A DNA stretch of 5,487 nucleotides from contig JACCZR010000154.1 in the NCBI GenBank assembly GCA_013695855.1, positions 1 to 5,487 of the forward strand. The letters run 5' to 3'. Below, piece after piece: positions 1 to 4,915 of this stretch. Made by a program: the position numbers and the translations under genes. This DNA is from Thermoleophilaceae bacterium. Its GTDB lineage: Bacteria > Actinomycetota > Thermoleophilia > Solirubrobacterales > Thermoleophilaceae. Below the pieces are notes generated by a model, which was not told where the DNA came from, made no database searches, and saw nothing but the letters and a program-made list of their open reading frames with translations. The stretch's first letter is position 1, and every line of letters begins with the position of its first letter.

Positions 1-152
1 TCGAACTGCAGCGCCTCCCAGCGCTCGCGCAGCACCGCGCCGGGCTCGGGCTCCTTGTCCCCGCAGCGACGGGCAAGGTCGTACAGGAAGGAAGCGGCGC
101 CGCCCTCCCAGTCCACCAAGGTGCCGTAGCAATCGAGGGTGGCGGCCCGGAT
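1..152 (-). CDS. HAD-superfamily hydrolase (haloacid dehalogenase-like), 5' end only
   Basis: The minus strand reads into the window edge with the N-terminal peptide RAATLDCYGTLVDWEGG, followed by a helical stretch (AASFLYDLARRCGD). D-x-Y-G-T is HAD motif I: the Asp (codon at 132-134) is the expected nucleophile that forms the aspartyl intermediate. D-C-Y-G-T-L-V-D-W is typical of the haloacid dehalogenase type II / phosphoglycolate phosphatase-like branch, so the product is probably a soluble phosphatase or dehalogenase; the substrate cannot be told. About 50 codons are visible and the other HAD motifs lie beyond the left edge. The start is unresolved. No in-frame ATG or GTG lies just upstream of the motif. 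I placed the end at an ATC codon (152-150), where homologues usually begin; the nearest upstream alternative is a TTG at 188-186, inside yqeY. The gene is divergent from yqeY, with little or no spacer. The family call is firm; the start is not. Confidence 0.8.
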   Translation of the reverse strand, partial: MRAATLDCYGTLVDWEGGAASFLYDLARRCGDKEPEPGAVLRERWEALQF

Positions 153-161
153 TGGCCCACC

Positions 162-167
162 TACACT
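162..167 (+). promoter_or_regulatory. -10 element of a probable leaderless promoter for yqeY
   Basis: TACACT fits the TANNNT -10 pattern. It is followed by exactly six bases (CTGTTC) and then the GTG start at 174, so a hexamer spanning -12 to -7 would put the transcription start on the first base of the start codon. No Shine-Dalgarno sequence precedes that GTG, which agrees with a leaderless mRNA. No convincing -35 box is visible. The site is predicted from pattern and spacing only. Confidence 0.5.
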
Positions 168-173
168 CTGTTC

Positions 174-605
174 GTGGCCGTGCTCCAACAGGTGCAGGAT
201 GACGCAGTCGCCGCCCTGAAGGCGGGCGACCGCGACCGCGCGGGCGCTCTGCGACTGATCGTGTCAGAGCTCCAGAAGGCCGAGAAGGAAGGAGCCGCTG
301 ACGAGGTGGCGGTGCTCCAGCGCGAGCGAAAGCGCCGCGTGGAGGCCGCCGAGGCTTACGAGCAGGCGGGTCGCACGGACCTGGCCGCCACAGAGCGCCG
401 CGAGGTGGAGCTGATCGATCCCTACCTGCCGGCCCAGCTCGAGGACGCAGAGCTCGGGACGCTCGTCGAACAGGCCGTGAGCGAGACCGGCGCTTCGTCT
501 GTGAAGGACATGGGCCAGGTGATGTCGGCGGTCATGCCCAGGGTGGCCGGCCGGGCCGACGGCAAGCGCGTGAGTGCCGTGGTGCGGGAGCGCCTCCCCC
601 AGTAG
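174..605 (+). CDS. yqeY: GatB/YqeY domain-containing protein
   Basis: The 143-residue protein matches the whole length of the stand-alone YqeY family (usually near 150 aa). Visible family signatures are the N-terminal helical region with ALRLIVSELQKAEKE (residues 25-39), YEQAGRTDLA (62-71), DPYLPAQL (82-89), and KDMGQVMSAVMP followed by AGRADGKRVS (111-134). The fold is the helical tail domain also found in GatB of the tRNA-dependent amidotransferase, where it contacts tRNA. The role of free-standing YqeY is not well established; tRNA binding or a link to translation is inference from the domain. It is soluble, with no signal or membrane segment. The GTG at 174 is the first usable start, gives full family length and lies six bases after a TACACT -10 box. 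It is the first gene of the phoH-ybeY-era operon; its TAG stop shares one base with the phoH GTG. Confidence 0.93.
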   Translation: MAVLQQVQDDAVAALKAGDRDRAGALRLIVSELQKAEKEGAADEVAVLQRERKRRVEAAEAYEQAGRTDLAATERREVELIDPYLPAQLEDAELGTLVEQAVSETGASSVKDMGQVMSAVMPRVAGRADGKRVSAVVRERLPQ

Positions 606-1570
606 TGCGGACGCAGCTGGAGCTCCCCGACGAGGTGGCGACCGAGCTGGCCGGGCCCGGGGACGCGGTGATGAAGACGCTGGAGGACCACTTGGACTGC
701 GAGGTCTTCCTGCGGGGAAACGTGCTGACGCTGGACGGCGAGGATCCCGACGTCGAGGCCGGCGCCGAGGTCGTGCGCGAGGTCTCCGACCTGGTGCGCC
801 AGGGCCTCGAGATCGCGCCGGGGACGATCGAAGCCGTAGCGGGTGCCCTGGACCGCCGCGAGAGCCCGGGGCGCATCCTCGAGGACGTCGTCTGGCGCCA
901 CCGCTCGCTCAAGGTCGCGCCCAAGACGGTCAACCAGAAGCGCTACGTGGACGCCATCCGCGAGAACACCGTCACCGTGGGGATCGGACCCGCGGGCACG
1001 GGCAAGTCCTTCCTCGCCGTGGCCATGGCGGTGGCGGCGCTGTCGCGGCGCGAGGTCAACCGGATCGTGCTCACCCGTCCAGCGGTCGAGGCCGGCGAGC
1101 GACTGGGGTTCCTGCCCGGCGACGTGATGGCCAAGGTCGACCCCTACCTGCGCCCCCTCTTCGACGCCCTCTACGCGATGCTCGAGCCCGAGCGCGTGAA
1201 CCAGCACCTCGAGCGGGGGGTGATCGAGGTCGCGCCGCTGGCTTTCATGCGGGGTAGAACGCTTAATGACGCCTTCGTGATCCTCGACGAGGCTCAGAAC
1301 ACCAGCCCCGAGCAGATGAAGATGTTCCTCACGCGGCTGGGCTTCGGCTCCAAGATGGTGGTCACCGGCGACGTCACCCAGGTGGACCTGCCGACCGACC
1401 AGCGCTCGGGCCTGCTGGTGATCGGCGAGATCCTCGAGTCGGTGGAGGGGATCGAGTTCGTGCGCTTCGGCGGCGAGGACGTGGTGCGCCACAAGCTCGT
1501 GCAGCGCATCGTGGCCGCCTACGACGCCTACTCGCAGAACCAGGCCCCCGGCCTGCGCCAGGCGCGCTGA
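605..1570 (+). CDS. phoH: PhoH-like ATPase (PhoH/YbeZ family)
   Basis: This is a cytoplasmic P-loop ATPase of the PhoH family, 321 residues, the usual length. Residues 1 to about 75 form the KH-like nucleic-acid-binding N-terminal region. KTVNQKRYVDAI (107-118) is the conserved lead-in of the PhoH domain, GPAGTGKS (128-135) is Walker A, VILDEAQN (225-232) is Walker B, and TGDVTQVDLP (254-263) is the sensor-like motif resembling superfamily 1 helicases. The biochemical role is thought to be RNA-related ATPase or helicase activity. The link with YbeY, whose gene follows directly, is well documented by gene order and by fusions in other bacteria. The GTG at 605 overlaps the yqeY stop by one base and is needed to keep the KH-like region. 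No Shine-Dalgarno is close to it, which suggests translational coupling. The stop (1568-1570) overlaps the proposed ybeY CTG. Confidence 0.96.
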   Translation: MRTQLELPDEVATELAGPGDAVMKTLEDHLDCEVFLRGNVLTLDGEDPDVEAGAEVVREVSDLVRQGLEIAPGTIEAVAGALDRRESPGRILEDVVWRHRSLKVAPKTVNQKRYVDAIRENTVTVGIGPAGTGKSFLAVAMAVAALSRREVNRIVLTRPAVEAGERLGFLPGDVMAKVDPYLRPLFDALYAMLEPERVNQHLERGVIEVAPLAFMRGRTLNDAFVILDEAQNTSPEQMKMFLTRLGFGSKMVVTGDVTQVDLPTDQRSGLLVIGEILESVEGIEFVRFGGEDVVRHKLVQRIVAAYDAYSQNQAPGLRQAR

Positions 1571-1959
1571 GCCTGATCGACCTGGAGCTGATTGACGCGC
1601 CCGAGGAGCTGCGCGCGTCCGCGCTGGCAGCTCTGGATGCGGCGGGCGTCGCGGAGGGTCACCTGGCGGTCGCCCTGGTCGAGTCCGTGCGCATCCGCCA
1701 GCTCAACCGCGAGCACCGCAGTCGCGACGAGCCGACCGACGTGCTCTCGTTCCCGATCGACGAGGAGCCTGGCGCTGGTCCGCGCGAGCTGGGCGACGTG
1801 GTGATCTGCCCCGAGCACACCGAAGACCTCACCGAGGCCACCGTGCACGGCGTGCTGCACCTGTGCGGCATGGACCACGAGACCGATTCGGGGGAGATGC
1901 TCGCGCTCCAGGGCCGGGTGCTGGCGTCGCTTGTGGGAGAGCACCGGTCCGATCGATGA
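1567..1959 (+). CDS. ybeY: Endoribonuclease YbeY (rRNA maturation RNase), probable CTG start
   Basis: YbeY is a single-strand-specific zinc endoribonuclease acting in 16S rRNA 3'-end maturation and ribosome quality control. The signature HGVLHLCGMDH is present, with zinc ligands His94, His98 and His104 if counted from 1567. The substrate-groove segment RSRDEPTDVLSFP comes before it (about residues 51-63). The first GTG in frame (1687) would remove about 40 residues, including the N-terminal beta-alpha part that looks clearly coding in the same frame (SLIDLELIDAPEELRASALA). No ATG, GTG or TTG exists in frame upstream back to at least about 1510. The best start is therefore CTG at 1567, which sits in a CTGA overlap with the phoH stop and gives 130 residues; CTG at 1573 is the alternative. 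The stop overlaps the era ATG as ATGA. Identity is certain; the start is inferred. Confidence 0.92.
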   Translation: MSLIDLELIDAPEELRASALAALDAAGVAEGHLAVALVESVRIRQLNREHRSRDEPTDVLSFPIDEEPGAGPRELGDVVICPEHTEDLTEATVHGVLHLCGMDHETDSGEMLALQGRVLASLVGEHRSDR

Positions 1960-2837
1960 CCCGCGCGGGGTTCGTGGCCCTGGCCGGACGGCCCAACGCG
2001 GGCAAGTCCACATTGGTCAACGGGGTGGTGGGGGGGAAGGTGGCCATCGTCTCCGACAAGCCGCAGACCACCCGGCGCGAGATCCGGGGCGTGGCCACCG
2101 GGCCCGACTGGCAGCTCGTGCTCGTGGACCTGCCGGGCGTCCAACGCCCGCGCGACGTGTTGACCGAGCGCATGCAGCGCCAGGTCGAGCGCGCGCTGGC
2201 GGACGCCGACGCCGCGCTGTTCGTGCTCAACGGAGAGCAGGAGGCGGGCCCGGGCGACAGCTACATCGCCCGTGCGATCGCAAAGGCGGGGGCAACGGCG
2301 GTGATCGCCGTCAACAAGGTGGACGCCCTGGACCGCGCCCGCACCTTGGCGGCGCTCGAATCCGCCGCCGCGCTTGGGCTCAACGGCGAGATCTTTCCGA
2401 TCAGCGCCAAGACCGGGCAGGGCGTGCCGGCGCTGGCCGAGCACCTGGCGGCCCTGATGCCGGAGAGCCCGTTCCTCTACCCGCCGGGCGACCGCAGCGA
2501 CTTGCCCGAGCGCGTGCGCCTGGCCGAGCTGGTGCGCGAGCAGGTGCTGCGCCGCACGCGCGAGGAGGTGCCTCACGCCGTCGAGGTCGAGGTCGACGAG
2601 ATCACCGAGCGCGACGACGGGCTGGTGGTGATCGAGGCCCGGATGTGGACGGAGTCCGAGTCCCAGAAGGGGATCCTGATCGGCCGTGGCGGCTCGATGG
2701 TGAGGGCGGTGGGCACGGCTGCCCGCGAGGAGATAGAGGCCACGCTCGGCCGCCGCGTCCACCTGGACCTCAGCGTTCGTGTGCGCCGCGGCTGGCGCCG
2801 TGACGAAGGCCTGCTCGACCGGCTGGGGATCGAGTGA
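1956..2837 (+). CDS. era: GTPase Era
   Basis: Era binds the 3' end of 16S rRNA and couples GTP hydrolysis to 30S subunit assembly. The 293-residue protein has all the G motifs: G1 GRPNAGKS (11-18), G2 around QTTR (37-40), G3 DLPG (58-61), G4 NKVD (120-123) and G5 SAKTG (150-154). These are followed by a C-terminal type II KH domain with GILIGRGGSMVRAVG (239-253) and the usual Era tail (VRVRRGWRRDEGLLDRLG). G3 is DLPG rather than the common DTPG, but the required Asp and Gly are kept. The ATG at 1956 forms an ATGA overlap with the ybeY stop and starts seven residues before the P-loop region as in homologues; the reading frame stays open further upstream, but those codons lie over ybeY and match nothing in Era. 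No close Shine-Dalgarno is seen, so translation is probably coupled. It is the last conserved gene of the operon. Confidence 0.97.
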   Translation: MTRAGFVALAGRPNAGKSTLVNGVVGGKVAIVSDKPQTTRREIRGVATGPDWQLVLVDLPGVQRPRDVLTERMQRQVERALADADAALFVLNGEQEAGPGDSYIARAIAKAGATAVIAVNKVDALDRARTLAALESAAALGLNGEIFPISAKTGQGVPALAEHLAALMPESPFLYPPGDRSDLPERVRLAELVREQVLRRTREEVPHAVEVEVDEITERDDGLVVIEARMWTESESQKGILIGRGGSMVRAVGTAAREEIEATLGRRVHLDLSVRVRRGWRRDEGLLDRLGIE

Positions 2838-3034
2838 GCCGGGCAGCTGCACTATCGACGAGATCGCCGAGGGTCACGCCGAGACGCTCGAGCGTCTCGC
2901 CGGGGACTGACCCGGTGTGGCGCCCTCAGAGGCGCGACTACGTACGTGCCGCGGCACGAGTGCTCGGCCTGACGACCGGACAGGTAGGTCCTCGGGGCTG
3001 GTACACCCGTGATCTGGGAAAACACCAGGCGTGA
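2834..3034 (+). CDS. Doubtful small ORF, 66 codons, unknown
   Basis: This open frame fills the gap between era and the GNAT gene. Its GTG overlaps the era stop as GTGA, and its TGA overlaps the GNAT GTG, again as GTGA. That is the overlap style used elsewhere in this operon and is the only argument for it. Against it, about 30% of its third codon positions are A or T, clearly more than in neighbouring genes. It uses codons such as CTA, AGA and GTA that are scarce in this window, its first half is a low-complexity R/S/P-rich peptide (TRSPRVTPRRSSVSPG), and a perfect palindrome lies within it. The second half (DYVRAAARVLGLTTGQVG) looks more protein-like, but I recognise no family. It could be a real small protein, a decayed gene or chance. 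Confidence 0.2.
   Translation: MSRAAALSTRSPRVTPRRSSVSPGTDPVWRPQRRDYVRAAARVLGLTTGQVGPRGWYTRDLGKHQA
2880..2899. repeat. 20-bp perfect palindrome, possible terminator hairpin after era
   Basis: CGAGACGCTCGAGCGTCTCG equals its own reverse complement. In RNA it can fold as an 8-bp stem with a TCGA tetraloop. It starts 42 bases after the era stop. No T-tract follows, so it is not a canonical intrinsic terminator, though T-poor hairpins are common behind actinobacterial operons. A protein-binding site is the other possibility. Confidence 0.45.
2945..2958. repeat. 14-bp perfect palindrome in the era-GNAT gap
   Basis: CGTGCCGCGGCACG is a perfect 7+7 inverted repeat, directly preceded by the overlapping palindrome ACGTACGT (2940-2947). 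It lies about 75 bases before the GNAT start. It could be an operator or part of a hairpin, but palindromes of this size are not rare in such GC-rich DNA. Confidence 0.25.
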
Positions 3035-3513
3035 CGGTGCGAGAGGCGAGAAGCGAGGACGCCGACGCGATGGTCCGCGTGCTGGCCGCGGTTGCCGAGG
3101 AGGGGTGGATCGCCACCGAGCCGCCCGTCGACACCCAGGCTCGCGCCCGGCGATTGCGCGAGACGATCGAGGACGAGGGCCCGGCAGCGCTGTGGGTGCT
3201 CGAGGACGGTGGTGGGGTTGTGGGAAGCGCAGGTGTTCACGAGAGCAGGGCTCCCGGCGTCCTCTCCCTCGGAATGGCGATCCTTGCCAGGGCGCGCGGG
3301 TCAGGAGGCGGGCGTGCCCTGCTGGGGGCAGCCCTCGAGCACGCCCGCTGCTGCGGTGCGCACAAGCTCGAGCTCGAGGTCTGGCCAGACAACGCTCGGG
3401 CGATCGCTCTCTATGTCTCGGCGGGGTTTGAGCTCGAGGGTCTGCGACGCGACCACTGCCGCCGGCGGGATGGCTCCCTGCGCTCGGTGCTGATCATGGC
3501 TCGCATGCTGTAG
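3031..3513 (+). CDS. GNAT-family N-acetyltransferase
   Basis: The 160-residue protein has the GNAT layout: an N-terminal strand and helix (MTVREARSEDADAMVRVL), a central beta region (AALWVLEDGGGVVGSAGVH, 52-70), then motif A. In motif A the acetyl-CoA pyrophosphate loop reads RARGSGGGRALL (87-98), the R-x-x-G-x-G/A pattern. The motif B region is KLELEVWPDNARAIALYVSAGF (112-133), followed by ELEGLRRDH. The enzyme should transfer an acetyl group from acetyl-CoA to an amine on a small molecule or a protein N-terminus or lysine; nothing in the sequence fixes the substrate. It is cytoplasmic. The GTG at 3031 gives the standard N-terminus starting at the first beta strand. No good Shine-Dalgarno is visible, with only AGG at 3027-3029. 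It is convergent with the VapC gene across a 45-base gap. Confidence 0.88.
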   Translation: MTVREARSEDADAMVRVLAAVAEEGWIATEPPVDTQARARRLRETIEDEGPAALWVLEDGGGVVGSAGVHESRAPGVLSLGMAILARARGSGGGRALLGAALEHARCCGAHKLELEVWPDNARAIALYVSAGFELEGLRRDHCRRRDGSLRSVLIMARML

Positions 3514-3558
3514 CTGGAAGCCGAGAGCTGTCACTGCGCCCGGCCGCCCGCGCGGGGC

Positions 3559-3975
3559 CTACGGGCTGATCAGCGCAAGGGCCGGCAGCAGGGTTCGGTA
3601 GCGGTTGGCGTCACGTGTGAGCAGCGCGCGGCCGGTGACGGCGGCGTGGGCGCCGATGTAGAAGTCGGGTAGTGGTGAGCGTCTGGTCCCCTTGCGGCGG
3701 CGGTAGTCGACGAAGCACTTCCCGGCCAGGAACGCCGCCTCCCACGGCAGGGCTTCGCGTCCCAGTTGCTCGGGCAACGCCGCTTCGAGTGTCTCGACGC
3801 CCTCGAAGGCGACGGAGATCTCGGCGTAGATGATCGGGTTGATCACGACGTGTCCGGCATCGAAGGCCTCGGCAAGGCGCGCCTCAGACCACGCCGCCCA
3901 CACGCGGTCGTCGGTGAAGAGGTCCAAGAGGACATTGGAGTCGACAAGGACCCCTGCCGCGGGTTCCTCAGTCAT
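3559..3975 (-). CDS. vapC: PIN-domain toxin, VapC family
   Basis: The 138-residue protein is a complete PIN domain, the metal-dependent RNase fold of VapC toxins, which usually cut tRNA or rRNA. The acidic residues are present in order: Asp12 in VDSNVLLD, Glu52 in YAEIS, Asp104 in LPDFYIGAHA and Asp122 in TRDANRY. It should therefore be catalytically competent. Its ATG lies in an 8-base overlap (ATGACTGA) with the end of the upstream antitoxin gene and has no separate Shine-Dalgarno, so translation is probably coupled, as is usual for such pairs. The natural target cannot be read from the sequence. It is convergent with the GNAT gene. The toxin name rests on the PIN motifs and the antitoxin partner; vapC is used in the family sense. 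Confidence 0.9.
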   Translation of the reverse strand: MTEEPAAGVLVDSNVLLDLFTDDRVWAAWSEARLAEAFDAGHVVINPIIYAEISVAFEGVETLEAALPEQLGREALPWEAAFLAGKCFVDYRRRKGTRRSPLPDFYIGAHAAVTGRALLTRDANRYRTLLPALALISP

Positions 3976-4192
3976 CGGCGCGGGTGAGCGCCATGATCTC
4001 CTCGGTGCTCAGCGCCACGGTGGCGCTGCCGCGCATCCGGGCGGCCAGGGTCTTGCCCTCGCCAGGGCTGACCCGGACAAGTCGCGCGCCACGCTCGTCG
4101 AGCTGGAAGTCCACCTCGCTGCCCGGCGTGATGCCCAGTTGCTCTCGGACCTTCTGTGGGATCGTCACCTGGCCCTTGCTCGTTACGCGCAT
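3968..4192 (-). CDS. vapB: AbrB/SpoVT/MazE-fold antitoxin, VapB-like
   Basis: This 74-residue protein opens with a swapped-hairpin AbrB DNA-binding domain: MRVTSKGQVTIPQKVREQLG, then a second hairpin (PGSEVDFQLDERGARLVRV), ending near residue 42. The C-terminal tail (KTLAARMRGSATVALSTEEIMALTRADD) is the type of flexible helix that inserts into the PIN toxin groove. As dimer or toxin complex it should bind the operator upstream and repress its own operon; that is known for the family and inferred here. The ATG at 4192 directly precedes the conserved RVTSKGQVTIP strand. The sequence GAGG sits only one base before it, too close for an ordinary Shine-Dalgarno, while a TACGCT hexamer lies six bases upstream, so the mRNA may be leaderless. 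The gene ends within the start of vapC. Confidence 0.9.
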   Translation of the reverse strand: MRVTSKGQVTIPQKVREQLGITPGSEVDFQLDERGARLVRVSPGEGKTLAARMRGSATVALSTEEIMALTRADD

Positions 4193-4198
4193 GCCTCG

Positions 4199-4204
4199 AG
4201 CGTA
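4199..4204 (-). promoter_or_regulatory. -10 element of a probable leaderless vapBC promoter
   Basis: On the minus strand TACGCT (4204 to 4199) fits TANNNT and is separated from the vapB ATG by exactly six bases (CGAGGC). The spacing would put the transcript start on the A of ATG. An alternative -10, TACTTT at 4213-4208, would give a short leader. No TTGACA-like -35 is visible; that position falls inside the inverted repeat 4211-4230. Confidence 0.4.
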
Positions 4205-4210
4205 GCGAAA

Positions 4211-4230
4211 GTAATACTCGATGGTATTAC
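4211..4230. promoter_or_regulatory. Inverted-repeat operator upstream of vapBC
   Basis: GTAATACTCGATGGTATTAC has perfect 7-base arms (GTAATAC and GTATTAC) around a 6-base spacer. It is an AT-rich island in GC-rich DNA and begins 19 bases before the vapB ATG, over the expected promoter spacer and -35 region. AbrB-type antitoxins commonly bind such palindromes to repress their own operon, so this is the likely VapB or VapBC site. It is also upstream of the divergent hisIE gene, but about 64 bases from that gene's proposed -10 box. Confidence 0.65.
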
Positions 4231-4293
4231 CATGCTGGCGAGTCCAGCCTCGCCGCGCGCATAGAGCACCGGCGTCCCCTTCCGGCCTGCTGT

Positions 4294-4299
4294 GACAAT
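4294..4299 (+). promoter_or_regulatory. -10-like element of a probable leaderless hisIE promoter
   Basis: GACAAT, preceded by TGT, differs from TANNNT at the first base only. Six bases (GAACCC) separate it from the GTG at 4306, the same spacing as at yqeY and vapB. No Shine-Dalgarno precedes the GTG. A clear -35 box is not visible. Confidence 0.4.
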
Positions 4300-4305
4300 G
4301 AACCC

Positions 4306-4899
4306 GTGGAGATCGCCTTCGACGACCGAGGCCTCGTGGCCTGCGTAGTCCAGGATTGGCGCACCGGGGAGGTGCTCACCCTGGCCTACATGGACGAGCA
4401 GGCGCTCGCGCGCACGCGCGAGACGGGCGAGATGCACTTCTGGAGCCGCTCTCGGGGCGAGCTGTGGCACAAGGGCGAGACCTCGGGGAACGTGCAGCGC
4501 CTGCGGGGCCTGCGCTACGACTGCGACGCAGACTCGCTGCTGGCCCTGGTCGAGCCGGCCGGTCCGGCCTGCCACACCGGCGAGCGGACCTGCTTTCACC
4601 GCGGGGACACCGAGTCCGCGCCGCACGAGGCGCTGCCGGCGCTCGAGCGGGTGATCGCCGACCGGCGTGGCGCTTCGCGCGAGGAGAGCTACACCGCGCG
4701 GCTGCTGGCCGACCCTCCGCTCATCGGCGAGAAGGTGCGTGAGGAGGCCGAGGAGGTGGCCCGCGCCGGAGCCGGCGAATCCGGCGAGCGCGTGGCCGAG
4801 GAGGCCGCCGACGTGCTCTATCACCTGAGCGTCCTGCTGGCCTCACGAGACCTCGCGCTGGCCGACGCCCTCGACGTCCTCAATGCCCGTCGCCGCTGA
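4306..4899 (+). CDS. hisIE: Bifunctional phosphoribosyl-AMP cyclohydrolase / phosphoribosyl-ATP pyrophosphatase
   Basis: This fused enzyme carries out two consecutive early steps of histidine synthesis. The C-terminal HisE part hydrolyses PR-ATP to PR-AMP, and the N-terminal HisI part opens the PR-AMP ring. The HisI half (about 1-105) shows VVQDWRTGEVLTLAYMD (14-30), HFWSRSRGELWHKGETSGNV (44-63) and DCDADSLL (72-79). Asp72, Asp74 and Asp76 are the Mg ligands, and Cys73, Cys89 and Cys96 match the zinc ligands. The HisE half (about 108-197) shows GEKVREEAEEV (141-151) and ERVAEEAADVLYHLSVLL (161-178), the acidic MazG-like helices. The GTG at 4306 gives 197 residues and the usual N-terminus EIAFDDRGLV. 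The frame stays open upstream, but those 50 codons overlap the vapB promoter region. It is separated from trpE by 16 bases; no other his gene is in view. Confidence 0.95.
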   Translation: MEIAFDDRGLVACVVQDWRTGEVLTLAYMDEQALARTRETGEMHFWSRSRGELWHKGETSGNVQRLRGLRYDCDADSLLALVEPAGPACHTGERTCFHRGDTESAPHEALPALERVIADRRGASREESYTARLLADPPLIGEKVREEAEEVARAGAGESGERVAEEAADVLYHLSVLLASRDLALADALDVLNARRR

Positions 4900-4900
4900 C

Positions 4901-4905
4901 GAGGA
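4901..4905 (+). promoter_or_regulatory. Ribosome binding site for trpE
   Basis: GAGGA, ten bases before the ATG at 4916, lies in the short hisIE-trpE spacer. It is the clearest Shine-Dalgarno in the window and supports the choice of 4916. It contrasts with the apparently leaderless starts elsewhere and agrees with trpE being an internal operon gene. Confidence 0.5.
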
Positions 4906-4915
4906 CGGGGCACGG

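Noticed and set aside
422..1492. Long minus-strand open frame of 356 codons opposite yqeY and phoH
   Set aside because: Antisense shadow of GC-rich coding DNA; His/Leu/Gly/Arg-rich peptide with no family motifs, while the plus strand encodes clear YqeY and PhoH.
1863..1955. Upstream start for era at 1863
   Set aside because: The added 31 residues lie over the ybeY zinc motif region and do not resemble Era; ATG 1956 with the ATGA overlap fits homologues.
1687..1959. GTG at 1687 as start of ybeY
   Set aside because: It would delete about 40 residues of the conserved N-terminal part that is coding-like in the same frame; kept only as the shortest fallback.
1659..2852. Minus-strand open frame of 397 codons opposite ybeY and era
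   Set aside because: Shadow of era and ybeY; low-complexity composition and no recognisable domain.
2838..3030. Possible tRNA or small RNA gene in the era-GNAT gap
   Set aside because: No cloverleaf, T-loop consensus or CCA end could be laid out; only palindromes are visible.
3547..3556. CCCGCGCGGG palindrome between the convergent GNAT and vapC genes as a bidirectional terminator
   Set aside because: Only ten bases of pure G/C without a loop or T-tract; expected by chance at this base composition, although the position would suit a terminator.
4156..4305. Upstream extension of hisIE to 4156, and the ATG at 4299
   Set aside because: The extension runs antisense to the vapB start and its operator and adds non-family sequence; the ATG at 4299 is out of frame with hisIE.
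4183..4824. Minus-strand open frame of 213 codons opposite hisIE
   Set aside because: Shadow frame; the plus strand carries all HisI and HisE motifs.
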